Shown: piece after piece, positions 11,601 through 24,300 of the stretch
Position numbering within the stretch: the first letter of the stretch is position 1
Layout of the letters: the number at the start of each line of letters is the position of its first letter
Assembly (NCBI GenBank): GCA_037389465.1
Contig: JAZARR010000089.1
Location: 1,054,001-1,118,000 of the forward strand
Origin: Baylisascaris procyonis
Lineage: Eukaryota > Nematoda > Chromadorea > Rhabditida > Ascarididae
DNA: 64,000 bases
Direction of reading: 5' to 3'
Program-made: the position numbers and the translations under genes
Notes under the pieces: generated by a model
What the model saw: only the letters and a program-made list of their open reading frames with translations
Told to the model about the DNA's origin: nothing
Database searches by the model: none

Positions 11601-13620
11601 ATCATAATAAATAACTCAATATCAATCCTACTAAATTTTGAAATAACAAGTGGGAAAACGCAGTAAGTAGTTAAAATAATTTTTAAAAAGTAGTAAAAAT
11701 CACATTGCAAAACTAATAAAAATTCATTGTTGAAGATAGCCTCAGAAAAAAACAAGCGAATCGCCACAATGGTCACTAGCCAGTCACCAGTGAATGCAAC
11801 GCGTTTGGCCGTTGTGTTGGACAGAGCGGGCATCACTGGTGGTAGTGATTAAAGAACACTCCACCCCGCAACATTGCAATTCGTGTGAATAAGCACCGCC
11901 CCTCTTGTTTATTAAGGCAAATGCTTGCTGGCTTATTCGATGGTGACTTTCATACATCCCTTTTTTTCAGCAGAAGCGGCTTACCCTAAAGGGCAATAAC
12001 ATCTCCAAAATACGCAAATAGATGTATATTTAGCTTTTATCTGCTAGAATAATGCCGAATGGGTGCTATTGAGTGGGAAAATATCGAAAAAACTTATAAA
12101 TAAACTAACAAATAGAAAAACTAACGTAGGCAATATTTTCACTTATATTATATTAACAGTTGAAAATAAATGAAAAAAATTATGAAAAATTTTGGAATTC
12201 CAAAAAAAATAAAAAAAAATTCTGCACAACTGCATTATTGCTACTGAAAAAAGGAAAAATTTTCCGCACTGAAAAGCAGAAAAGTTAAATTTTTGTAAAA
12301 ATTTATTGTAATTTCGAAATTTCTCCCCAACTATAATCAACAGGAGCAGACAGCAACCCTCCGACCATATCTTCAGGCCTTAGCCTTTCCCCCTTCCCTT
12401 CCCTTTTGGCTAATCATTCCCGAGAAAACTCTCAATAAATAGACGAAAGAAATATGAAGTTGTGCGCATATTTGTCAAATTTCTATAGTATTTGCAAAAA
12501 TAATAAATAAATAGATAAACACAATCGCAATTTGAACGCCGCTAAAAAGTATCAATCATAGCGTTCACAATAATAGGACACATACGCTTACAAATAAATG
12601 AACTGAAACGAGTGAAAAGTGAACGTCTATCATCAATCATTAAAGATGCGTCGGTTGCTAAAAGTGCGATGCACGAATATTCCATCTCCTCCATCCCCTC
12701 TCCCACTACAACCAACTCCTTCCCCTTCCTCATTTCAGACTAATTTCTATGCGAATAAATAGGATTTAAAGCTTTATACACAAAAAAATCTCTCAACTTG
12801 CCAATTTAAAAAAATGTGTTTTTCTTTAAAAAAAATTGCATGCAAAAGCCCACAGAATCGTCTATGGCACTTAGTATATTTTTCTCGTCCTTTTTTTCAT
12901 CCTTCTCCTTTTTTTCCCTTCCCATAAGCGAAAAACCCCGGCACCACTAGGAGAACTACCTCCAAATGTGGTGGATGAAAGTTATGTTGGAGAAGGCGAA
13001 TTTAAGGATACTAGTTTTTCAAAACTCGACACAACGAGGTATAACGAATGAGTCGCATGCACTATTCATTCTCAGGATGAACTACGCATTACTTGGCGCT
13101 GATCGATCGACTAGTAAAACAGCGACCGTCAAAATGACCGTTGCAAATAGCGACCGTCGAAATGACCGTTGCAAGTAGCGACCGTCAAAATGACCGTTGC
13201 AAATAGCGACCACCAAATCGGTGGGAGCACAGTTCTTAGGAATATGTGACTAAAGATGTCATACCGAATGCTGCCAACATACTGCTACTAAGTAACGCTG
13301 GAACTCTCCCATCTACACATTTCTTTATGTCTTTCTCGAATTAAAATGATGCAATTATCATCCTTTGCCCAATACTGGATGCAAATATGTCCAAAACGAA
13401 GGAAAATAGAGTGGAATGTAGGTAGGGTGAGGGAAGCGAGGGGAACCAGGAGAGGTAAGAACAAAACAAAGGGAAATGAGAAAGAAAATCAAACGAAAAA
13501 AAAAGAATAAAAAAATATTTTTCATTTGCCATGCATTTTCTTCCCATCTTCCCATTCGTTTGGTGTATAAGTCTTTTTTATTAGGCTGCCATAATTGATA
13601 TTTCCTTGAGGCAATATTGT
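8700..13620. other. AT-rich region without a supported gene
   Basis: Mostly stop-dense AT-rich DNA. A hairpin-like pair (CACCAGTGA near 11,787 and TCACTGGTG near 11,833) lies in a G/C-richer patch. A strong acceptor at 11,970 leads into only 16 codons. The 28-bp repeat at 13.1 kb is listed separately. Confidence 0.5.
13122..13211. repeat. 28-bp minisatellite, three units plus a part
   Basis: Units start with GCGACCGTC at 13,122, 13,150 and 13,178, and a fourth, broken unit starts at 13,206. Each contains GACCGT twice, so the unit is itself a diverged internal duplication. The array is notably G/C-richer than the surrounding DNA. Confidence 0.9.
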
Positions 13621-13623
13621 TAC

Positions 13624-13709
13624 AATTGAATATTTGCGAATATCCTAACTCGCTAGCCAATAGATCCGCAACTTGTCCTAATCTTATTCCAACCACCTTA
13701 AAATGCCTA
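13624..13709 (-). CDS. candidate internal exon, unrecognised
   Basis: A CATCTCCTCAG acceptor is followed by 28 codons including VGIRLGQVADLLASELGYSQ, ending at a GTAACA donor (phase 2 entry, phase 1 exit). The same frame stays open far beyond the donor, to 13,358, through increasingly AT-rich sequence, so the exon may be longer. The peptide has the amphipathic look of a helix. No family is recognised and no partner exon was assigned. Confidence 0.33.
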
Positions 13710-14662
13710 CTGAGGAGATGAACCTTTCATGCAATAGCCAGAGAAATGTCGAACAGAGCTCTCAGAAGACTGCAGTCTGCTCTCTTGCTCCCTTCCCCCT
13801 CCACCGACCACCACGAATCTGAGAGAGGAGTAAATTTTTGATGCTACCATGGATTTCAGCAGAAAGAAGTCGTAAGGGGGAACCAAGCAGTTAAAAATTG
13901 CTTGCTGTTTTTGTGGAAGCCATTTGCGCCATTGATAACTGAGTTTTTTTTTCGATTATTTCATCAACTGAAAGCCAACTAATTCATATAAATTGCTTTA
14001 AAAAGCATTTATCGAATACATTCTAGTAGGGAAACAAAAAAACGCTCTTCAAATGAGTAAAAATGGCGCAAATGACCAATTTTTCTTAACGTTTTACATC
14101 TGCTACGTTTACGAAAGTGAGGTGTTATCTGATCAATCAAAACAATAGAGAAATTTTATAGCCCATGAAAAAATTTTGATCAAAAATTTCTATAAAAATA
14201 AATTATAAATAAGCTACAGCAATTAAAAAAAAAAAAAAACAAAAAAAAAATCTTGCATGGAGCACTAATTTCTACTTTTCTAGACGATTTTTTCTCGCCA
14301 AATCAATTACAAATGAAAGAAGAAAAAATTTCGAATTAATCAAACCACAAGAAAATGTACTATTATTGCTTAATATTTAAATTAAAGTACCTTAGTTCGT
14401 TTTGATTTAATTCAAAGTTGATTCAAATAAATAAATGAGTTTTTTAATTTACACAAACAACATTTTTAAATAAATAAACAATTCAAATAATATGAAATTC
14501 ATAAACTCAAAAAAAATATTATGAATAACTTATCAAAAAAACCTATCTAAACACATAAATAAAGTTTTTTCTTTAGTCAATGCTGGATGCGATTTCATTC
14601 GTTAAAGAATAATGCAAAAGTCAATCGGTTATAAAGAATGAATAAATTAACCATTAAAAAAA

Positions 14663-14762
<100 letters not shown>

Positions 14763-15020
14763 ATGAATAGTCTAACAATTTCGTGAACATTTAACCAATA
14801 GGTTTTTTTCTGGTGAATTTTTCAATTCGGATTTCAATCTTTGCCTGTTCCCAACCATTTCTTCACCTTTTTTTTGATTTGCAAGAAGGGAGGGGAAGGG
14901 GAAAGAAAGGGAGCAGATGGGAGAGGAGGAATGAAGTGCAAAGAGAGAGAGAAAGAGAGAGAGGGTGCATCATCTTCTTTCAAGAAAGCGGAAAGCCTGT
15001 CAGCCATAACGAAGCCGTTT

Positions 15021-15188
15021 ATGGCCGACAAGCGACTTTGCACTGTGTCTACGCAAATATTATGCGCAATGACTGTTAGCATTAGCATACTATACAAGCA
15101 TACCAGTAAACATCAGCGACCGTTAAAAGCTGATGCATATACGCAAGCCGAAGTGTTCTGCTCTCTACTATGCATGCACCTTCATCAG
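15021..15188 (+). CDS. candidate first coding exon, unrecognised
   Basis: An ATG in good context (CCGTTTATGGCC) opens 56 codons, beginning MADKRLCTVSTQILCAMTVS and ending LLCMHLHQ at CAG|GTGAGC, a consensus donor in phase 0. The frame is also open upstream to 14,841 through a purine-rich (GAGA) stretch, so the exon may start earlier. The first third is hydrophobic and might be a membrane or signal segment. No downstream exon was assigned. The minus strand is open over part of the region, so coding status stays uncertain. Confidence 0.38.
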
Positions 15189-15353
15189 GTGAGCTTATTT
15201 CCTCTCTAACAATTGCTACATTATTTTAAATGAATAAAATAAGACATATCACTTATATATAGTTAAAAAGTTGGTAAATACAGAGATTGTTAAATAGACC
15301 CTCTATTGCGCAATAAACCAGGCCTTAAAGATATACTACTTAAAATTTTCGTT

Positions 15354-15355
<2 letters not shown>

Positions 15356-15418
<63 letters not shown>
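15356..15418. repeat. (TA)n microsatellite
   Basis: Uninterrupted TA tract of about 63 bases. Confidence 0.95.
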
Positions 15419-15419
<1 letters not shown>

Positions 15420-15421
<2 letters not shown>

Positions 15422-16903
15422 ACAATGTTTACTTATTTATTTATTTACATTTTTACTTATATTTCTATTCGACATTAAAGTATCAATTTTTATAAAATAC
15501 TCCAACGAATCAAATATACCTAATACAACAACTCACATAAATGAATGATGCAAATTCGATGTGATCTCTAATTCACTAATTTTATTTACAAATGAAGTAC
15601 TAAAAAAAGTAATAGAAAAGAAAGTACAGTGGATAGTAAAGTAATTCAGAATGTTCAGGTTGAGGATAGGCATTCAAAAATATTCAAAAAAAAGGAAAAT
15701 ACAGCAGTGATCACAAATGAAGCAATGATAAGAGCATGCATACCGAATGCATTACGAAACTATGCTAAGCATGTAAGCATATAAGTTTATTTTGACGTTC
15801 ACATTGAGGAATGCGTATTACGCTTGTATTTATGACACAAACCATTCAAATATTATATAACGTTGAATGATATCTTACCAATTGGCAATCAATGTCAATA
15901 AAAAGCATTACTATAAAAACGGCTTCTTCTATTTAATTTTTCGACGATGTTTTGCTTATCGTAGATTTTTTTTTTAGCTAATATTAAATATGAAATTAAA
16001 ATAAATAAATTCTACTCAAATCCAAATTTTTGGAGGAAAAAAAAATTGATAATGAAAAATTTTTTTTATATTTTTATCTATGCTGAAATTTGTTTAAAAA
16101 ATCAATAATTTGAGCAAATAAAAGTGTTGAAAAAAAAATTGTCTCGAAAAACGTGAGTTAAAATTGCAAAGATTTATTAGATTATCGGAAAGCGACTAAT
16201 AAAGTTTAAATCCCAAGCGGTGCAAAATTAATGTGAATCAATTAGCATTTCTTTATCATAATATATGCAGTAATTGCTATCAATGAAAATAAATGAATAA
16301 ATAAAATGAACTTTTTTGAAAGCATATTTGTTGAAGGCAAAAAGCAATTTTTTCCCCTTTTTTCACTAATTAATGAATCTATTCGTTAGCCATAAAAATT
16401 CACTCAAATCAATTATTGAACAATATCAGCCGATTCATCAGTTCCTACAACGAAAGAAATTAATGTTAATTTTTTTTTGCGAAGAGAAAATTCGAAGCGA
16501 TATTTCAAAAAAAAAAAGCCTATGAACTTGAAAGGTGTTAAAGACGAAACAGGTTGGATATACGGTTTTAAATAGTCTCTCTTATCACATCAACTAATTT
16601 TATGAAAAATTAAAAAATATAAAGCAAGATCGATAATGCATTCATAAATTTGAGCAATGAAAATCTCACAGATAAGTTTACTCTTTTTTCTAAACGAAAC
16701 GAGTGAAAAATTCGATTCAAATGATTGTCAAATATTTGCAAATTTCTAGAGGCACAATTTATATAAAAAGTTGATACAATGCATAGAAAATTTTTTATTC
16801 TAGAACTTCTGAAAAAGTTTGAATTAAACGAATTAAAATTGAGGGGAAAATTCAAATCGCATTCGTAATAAAGATGTACGCACTTAAATATCTCTATAAA
16901 ATT

Positions 16904-16978
<75 letters not shown>

Positions 16979-18310
16979 CGAATGAAATTATAGTAATTAC
17001 TTCATTTTTGCACAAACAATAGAGAATGAATATGAACCAGTAAAATAATATGCAAATAAATGAGAACATCCTATTTATTCATATTTCGGCTCCAGAGAAA
17101 AAACAAAAGAATTGGCTATGTTGACATCATCTAAGATACCATAAACGATTGCTATTCCTTGCACTTTTTGTAATCCCTTTCAGGAATAATCCATCAATAG
17201 ACATGACAAGAAGAGTGTTATTCAAGCAAATCCACAAATCCTTACACATTGCTTCTCTTATATGTGAAAGCTTTCATTTTCAAATATCATTTGCCACTTT
17301 TTTTCAAAAAAAAAAAGGTAAACGCTTAGAAAGGGAAGGTGACCACTGGGGGGGGGGGGGGGGGGGGGTTGGGAAAGCAATAGGTCATGAACGGGTCCCA
17401 GATGAGAGCAATAGTTCGCTAAGCGGTGGCTAGAGCAGAGCAAACGGTTACAAGCGGAACCTAAATGAGAACAACAGTTCCTAAATGGGGACCGGAGGTT
17501 AAGAACAGACCATCGGAATCTTTTTGGAACCAATTTTTTCTATAAGTGACAAAATGACATGAATATCTCTTGCAAGCAATAACCATAAACGGTAAGCACT
17601 AAAATGTAAAACTTTGATGGATTTTAACTGTTGGGATGGTCAAATATATTGATAATAAACCTTTAATGTAAAGCAAAATAAGTTACGAAATAGTATGGAC
17701 GGCCTTAAACTTTTTTATGCTTAAAAATGGGATGTATTAATTTTCATATTTTTGCAATAGGCTGCCATATCGGTTGAGACTAACTTAAGGAAATAGCAGT
17801 GAAAACATAACGCAGATGAAAATACACGAAGTGGTGATGAGACAGGAGGGGCGGAACCATTAAAAAAAAGCCATCCGGAGCGTTTCTTTTCTGGATGGTC
17901 GATCATCTTCCCCTCCCCTTTTTCTTCTTCCGTATTTATCAATGTTAATAAAATGTTGCCTATTGGTCATCGAAAAGTAAATAGTGGTCATTGCGCAAGA
18001 GTACAAAGTGGTACCTAAATACTAAAGCTAATACAAGAAACAAACAACTAAAACGAATTCAAAGCGGGTTAAGGTTAATTCGTTGACGTCGAGGCATTAT
18101 TCACTAAGTAGTAGTAGAGCAATATTATTAGTGAGGGTGGTGATGGCGGTATATACCTAAGCTTGCTCTTGAGGGATGCTGCTGTTCATCGCCCTCTTTG
18201 CTATGCTCGTTAGAGAAGAAGCCGCCTTGTTTCAATTAGCATAGTTGCCATTATGACACAAACAGAAAAGCACCCTAGCTGCTCAATAATATTACACTTG
18301 CTTTCGATCA

Positions 18311-18312
<2 letters not shown>
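15420..18312. other. AT-rich region without a supported gene
   Basis: Stop-dense. It contains a (TA)n tract at 16,907-16,976 and a 21-base G run at 17,348-17,368. Beside the G run lie loose purine-rich repeats (GAGAGCAATAGTTC near 17,404; GAGAACAACAGTTC near 17,467). No splice-bounded frame was found. Confidence 0.55.
16907..16976. repeat. (TA)n microsatellite
   Basis: Uninterrupted TA tract of about 70 bases. Confidence 0.95.

Positions 18313-18313
<1 letters not shown>

Positions 18314-18355
<42 letters not shown>
18314..18355. repeat. (TA)n microsatellite
   Basis: Uninterrupted TA tract of about 42 bases. Confidence 0.95.
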
Positions 18356-18356
<1 letters not shown>

Positions 18357-18609
18357 GAGTCTCAAAACACTTTTCAAGGCAAACTACGAGTGCAAGCCAG
18401 AAGAAATTTTACAAATAAGCTTAAACCGATTTTATGAAAAGAAAAAAGGTTAATTATGCCATTAATGAAATAATACGGTGAAATGAACTGCTGACTACCG
18501 GGCGGAAGATTATTCAAATTTCAAAAAATATATTATTCTCATTCCTTCATTCGCTCAACATAGCCATTCATTCACATAAACTCCCCTCCCCATGAATAAA
18601 ATATTTTCC

Positions 18610-18831
18610 CTAAACCTTCCCCCTTCCCAAATTAGGAAAGTCAAGAAAAAACTGCAGAATTTTACTCCATGTATATATCGCAGTTGCATGAAGTGAACAC
18701 AATTTTCCGGTATACATCAAGTACTCAGTGGTCATTAGCACTCTGCAATTAGGTGTGGTCAGACGAAGGTGCCGAGGGAGTATGTCGCCCTCCGTCTCGC
18801 CATATCGAACCATTCGATGTTTACTGCCCAT
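18610..18831 (-). CDS. unrecognised 73-codon open frame
   Basis: A frame starting with ATG (preceded by CCACA), reading MGSKHRMVRYGETEGDIL and ending in PNLGRGKV before TAG. The upstream half is G/C-rich and looks coding. The island is also crossed by a 144-codon plus-strand frame (18,728-19,162) that runs on into plain AT-rich DNA, so I favour the minus strand. The peptide could be a small intronless gene or part of one: an internal AATTGCAG offers an alternative acceptor. No domain is recognised. Confidence 0.3.
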   Translation of the reverse strand: MGSKHRMVRYGETEGDILPRHLRLTTPNCRVLMTTEYLMYTGKLCSLHATAIYTWSKILQFFLDFPNLGRGKV

Positions 18832-18959
18832 TGTGGACTATCGGGTGCACATGCATACATACACACACACACACAACCCCACAAATAAGAGCCTTCTTGC
18901 CAAACAGCACTATGGCACATATTCAATAATATGCACCACAAATGTGATAATTACATATC

Positions 18960-20330
18960 TGCCTGAACATGAGCATAACAACCTTCAACTGGCTTTTCCT
19001 CAATTCAGTACTCGCACAGAGAACATCATGCTATCTTTGATAAAAATACGAAAAAAACATTTTTGTTTTAGAAAAAACATAATTCATAAAAACTATTCCA
19101 CTTCAACTAAGAGAATTCCTTCAATCCAAAATTTAAAAAAAAAAAAAACAATTTTCCAATAATCCATCGTTTAAGACAAATTCTGTTCAACTGGGTCGAT
19201 CGCGTCAAATATTTAATACAGAATTTGCAACGATAAATAAAATAAATTTTTTTTTTAATTTTACCTCTAATTTGGCTATATTCCAATTGAAACAAGAAAG
19301 AGGCGGAAAATTTTTCGCAGCTATATTTGCGGATGGCAATTTGAAATGTAAAATATGAACGCAAATCGACGAAACAATTAAAAAAGAAAAAAAAAGAAGC
19401 GTTTATAAAAGTACAATTCCATGAACGCATTCGTTGCTTTCCACCTAGCTAAATGAATGAATATACGCTGTTTGATGGGTAAACCAAAAGGTCACTCAAA
19501 TACAAATAATGTAGTGTTCGACTCTATCGACTCTACAGAAGATTTGCACATATAACCCCCCCCTCATCTCTTCTAACACCATCTAATACTATAGTTTCAT
19601 GAGAATCTGATGTCATCCTTAGGTACTCAATCAGCTACAGAAATTATACAATCCCTCAATAAGAGAGCTGATAGAAAATGGTGATCACCTATGCCTAGGT
19701 TAATTAACATAAACAACAGATGAAAACGAACTTTTTTGAACTGTATCGTTTTGCGAATAAAGAAATGCTATGTTTTGCTTTGTTTAATCAGAGCAATGAG
19801 CCCAAAATCTGCACTTAACATTTCGTAATTAATGAATCTGAAATATGATGGATCACATTTTATTGATTAAGGGGAAGAAAATTTAAAAAAAAATTCAAGT
19901 GGTCTGATTTATTGCACCAAAATTAGAAAGAAATTGAACAGTTTCGACCGACCGGGAAATAAAGCTTATTGAAATAAATATACTTCACTAAGAAATCCGA
20001 TTACTGAGCTTTCTTTTTTGCCGTATTGAAAGTACGAAAGTACTAAATATTAGAAAAAATATTAAAATACTAAAAATACTAAAAAAACAGATGCTCGAAT
20101 ATTAAATGCTTAAAGAAAATATTAAAAAATCAAACATAAATAAATAATAAATCAAACATACTAAAAATATTAAAATTAAACATTCCCCATACGAAAAAAA
20201 TACTAAAAAATATTAAATTCAAGTTAAACGCAAATAAATAAACACAATAAAATAGTTAAGAGAGATGCTTAAAGATTTGAGAATATTTTTGATTAAATTT
20301 ATTTCATTTGAATATCGAATTGATTTCTAT
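18960..20330. other. AT-rich region without a supported gene
   Basis: A/T homopolymers and, at 20,040-20,220, a loose array of TACTAAAAA and ATATTAAAA words. Nothing coding was identified. Confidence 0.6.
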
Positions 20331-20332
20331 AG

Positions 20333-20526
20333 ATGAGAGAGGTTTGTCAAAAGGTAAATATTTAAATTGTTGTCAGACAGATATCCAGACAGTCAGACTT
20401 AGCCAACATTACCGCCGACAATCGCAACAACAACAGCAAGCGGTGATGGATGTCTGCAATTGGCCTCTACATTCTCAAGTCCCGTTCGCGCATAATGTGA
20501 CAAATTGGCAAGCTGTACTTGTGTAA
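20333..20526 (+). CDS. candidate terminal exon with a short poly-Gln run
   Basis: A TGATTTCTATAG acceptor ends at 20,332. From there a frame (phase 1 entry) runs 64 codons to TAA at 20,524-20,526. It contains HYRRQSQQQQQAVMDVC and ends NVTNWQAVLV. The Gln run is encoded by mixed CAA and CAG codons, more typical of a protein tract than of a simple CAG repeat. A possible internal donor (AAG|GTAAAT at 20,353) could shorten the exon. No family is recognised and no upstream exon was assigned. Confidence 0.38.
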
Positions 20527-21338
20527 CACACTCACTCAATGCACTTCAAATCAACACATCCACCATCATTTACACCACATAAAGAGGTGCCATCAAACCA
20601 ATCTATTTATATTAAAATACAATCATTTGCTCGTTTGAATTACCGTATAGAATTCAATAGAAGCCCTGTGGGTATAAACGATACTATAGCTCCAAAACTA
20701 GTTGGTGATAGGGAGGAGATACTTCTAAAAAACGATCAGTAATAGTGAAACGATAGTGGATAATATAATTCAATGTTCGAGTTAAGCAGATTCTTTGCTA
20801 AAACTAACTATCACTTCGTTGTGCATTGACACTCGCTAAATTCAATGAGATCTTAGAGAGAAGGATTTTCAATCTATGTGAAAAAACATTAAAAACAGAT
20901 CTATGAAGCATTAACTAGATGGAAAACATATTTCATTAGCTAGGGGGAGGGGTTTAATTAGAGATTATATGGTAAAATGGAAAGCAATTACAAGATAAAC
21001 ACTATTATGGATGCCGTGAACAAATTACTTTCTAATTAAGAATCCCACTTAATAGATTAAATAATAATTACTAAAATTATCAACTTTAGAAAAATATATT
21101 CGAAGTTAAGAATTCGAGTGAATGTTATTTCCCTTTGTTAAAAATTCCTACGAAAAAGAAGTACGATAAATCAATTTAGTATGAATGCAATTGTTGAATG
21201 AGATAAAAATTAAATATTATTCATTTGAAAGATGCATATAATAAAATAAGCAATGTGCTGCTCTTAAAAATGACAAATAGATATCTGAATATAAGAGATA
21301 TGCACGCCTAAATATATCGCCAAAGAAACCGTTACTTA
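20527..21338. other. AT-rich flank of the satellite
   Basis: No splice-bounded frame. A 67-codon open frame at 20,539-20,742 has no supporting signal. The sequence shows no satellite monomers until the array boundary. Confidence 0.55.
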
Positions 21339-24300
21339 GAAAAATTTGCATATTAAAACGCATAGAAAATAAAACTAAAGAAAAATTTGCATATTAAAAC
21401 GCATAGAAAATAAAACTAAAGAAAAACCTGCATATTCAAACGCATAGAAAATAACACTAAAGAAAAAATTGCATATTTAAACGCATAGAAAATAACATTT
21501 AAAAAAATTTGCATATTCAAACGCACAGAAAATAAAACTAAAGAAAAATTAGTATATTTAAACGCATAGAAAACAACGCTAAAGAAAAATTTGCATATTC
21601 AAACACATAGAAAATAAAACTAAAGAAAAATTTGCGTATTCAAACCCATAGAAAATAAAACTAAAGAAAAATTTGCATATTCAAACGCATAGAAAATAAC
21701 GCAAGAGAAAAATTTGCGTATTCAAACGCATAGAAAATAACACTAAAGAAAAAATTGCATATTCAAACGCATAGAAAATAACATTTAAAAAAATTTGCAT
21801 ATTCAAACGCATAGAAAATAACGCAAGAGAAAAATTTGCGTATTCAAACGCATAGAAAATAACACTAAAGAAAAAATTGCATATTCAAACGCATAGAAAA
21901 TAACATTTAAAAAAATTTGCATATTCAAACGCATAGAAAATAAAACTAAAGAAAAATTTGCATATTCAAACGCATAGAAAATAACGCAAGAGAAAAATTT
22001 GCGTATTCAAACGCATAGAAAATAAAACTAAAGAAAAATTTGCATATTCAAACGCATAGAAAATAACGCAAGAGAAAAATTTGCGTATTCAAACGCATAG
22101 AAAATAAAACTAAAGAAAAATTTGCATATTAAAACGCATAGAAAATAAAACTAAAGAAAAATTTGCGTATTCAAACCCATAGAAAATAAAACTAAAGAAA
22201 AATTTGCATATTCAAACGCATAGAAAATAACGCAAGAGAAAAATTTGCGTATTCAAACGCATAGAAAATAACACCAAAGAAAAAATTGCATATTCAAACG
22301 CATAGAAAATAACATTTAAAAAAATTTGCATATTCAAACGCATAGAAAATAACGCAAGAGAAAAATTTGCGTATTCAAACGCATAGAAAATAACACTAAA
22401 GAAAAAATTGCATATTCAAACGCACAGAAAATAACATTTAAAAAAATTTGCATATTCAAACGCATAGAAAATAAAACTAAAGAAAAATTTGCATATTCAA
22501 ACGCATAGAAAATAACGCAAGAGAAAAATTTGCGTATTCAAACGCATAGAAAATAAAACTAAAGAAAAATTTGCATATTCAAACGCATAGAAAATAAAAC
22601 TAAAGAAAAATTTGCATATTAAAACGCATAGAAAATAAAACTAAAGAAAAATCTGCATATTCAAACACATAGAAAATAAAACTAAAGAAAAATTTGCATA
22701 TTCAAACGCATAGAAAATAACACTAAAGAAAAAATTGCATATTCAAACGCATAGAAAATAACACTAAAGAAAAAATTGCATATTCAAACGCATAGAAAAT
22801 AACATTTAAAAAATTTGCATATTCAAACGCATAGAAAATAACACTAAAGAAAAATTTGCATATTCAAACGCATAGAAAATAAAACTAAAGAAAAATTAGT
22901 ATATTTAAACGCATAGAAAACAACACTAAAGAAAAATTTGCATATTCAAACGCATAGAAAATAAAACTAAAGAAAAATTAGTATATTTAAACGCATAGAA
23001 AACAACACTAAAGAAAAATTTGCATATTCAAACACATAGAAAATAAAACTAAAGAAAAATTTGCGTATTCAAACCCATAGAAAATAAAACTAAAGAAAAA
23101 TTTGCATATTCAAACGCATAGAAAATAACACTAAAGAAAAAATTGCATATTCAAACGCATAGAAAATAACATTTAAAAAATTTGCATATTCAAACGCATA
23201 GAAAATAACACTAAAGAAAAATTTGCATATTCAAACGCATAGAAAATAAAACTAAAGAAAAATTAGTATATTTAAACGCATAGAAAACAACGCTAAAGAA
23301 AAAATTGCAAATTCAAACGCATAGAAAATAACATTTAAAAAAATTTGCATATTCAAACGCATAGAAAATAAAACTAAAGAAAAATTTGCATATTCAAACG
23401 CATAGAAAATAACGCAAGAGAAAAATTTGCGTATTCAAACGCATAGAAAATAACACTAAAGAAAAAATTGCATATTCAAACGCATAGAAAATAACATTTA
23501 AAAAAATTTGCATATTCAAACGCATAGAAAATAAAACTAAAGAAAAATTTGCATATTCAAACGCATAGAAAATAACGCAAGAGAAAAATTTGCGTATTCA
23601 AACGCATAGAAAATAAAACTAAAGAAAAATTTGCATATTCAAACGCATAGAAAATAACGCAAGAGAAAAATTTGCGTATTCAAACGCATAGAAAATAAAA
23701 CTAAAGAAAAATTTGCATATTAAAACGCATAGAAAATAAAACTAAAGAAAAATCTGCATATTCAAACGCATAGAAAATAAAACTAAAGAAAAATTTGCGT
23801 ATTCAAACCCATAGAAAATAAAACTAAAGAAAAATTTGCATATTCAAACGCATAGAAAATAACGCAAGAGAAAAATTTGCGTATTCAAACGCATAGAAAA
23901 TAACACCAAAGAAAAAATTGCATATTCAAACGCATAGAAAATAACATTTAAAAAAATTTGCATATTCAAACGCATAGAAAATAACGCAAGAGAAAAATTT
24001 GCGTATTCAAACGCATAGAAAATAACACTAAAGAAAAAATTGCATATTCAAACGCATAGAAAATAACATTTAAAAAAATTTGCATATTCAAACGCATAGA
24101 AAATAAAACTAAAGAAAAATTTGCATATTCAAACGCATAGAAAATAACGCAAGAGAAAAATTTGCGTATTCAAACGCATAGAAAATAAAACTAAAGAAAA
24201 ATTTGCATATTCAAACGCATAGAAAATAAAACTAAAGAAAAATTTGCATATTAAAACGCATAGAAAATAAAACTAAAGAAAAATCTGCATATTCAAACAC

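Noticed and set aside
11971..12021. Short terminal exon resembling a leucine-rich repeat (RLTLKGNNISKIR)
   Set aside because: The acceptor is good, but 16 codons with no partner exon are too little to call.
15306..15548. Open frames made of repeated Ile-Tyr (also at 16.9, 18.3, 32.9, 35.2 and 57.9 kb)
   Set aside because: These are translations of (TA)n microsatellites, which have no stops in some frames.
18728..19162. 144-codon plus-strand frame, the longest complete frame
   Set aside because: It crosses a CA repeat and ends in A-rich DNA giving Lys strings; the minus-strand frame looks more protein-like.
20945..20965. GGTTTAATTA, the start of a nematode SL1 leader
   Set aside because: The match ends after ten bases; the remaining leader bases and an Sm site are absent.
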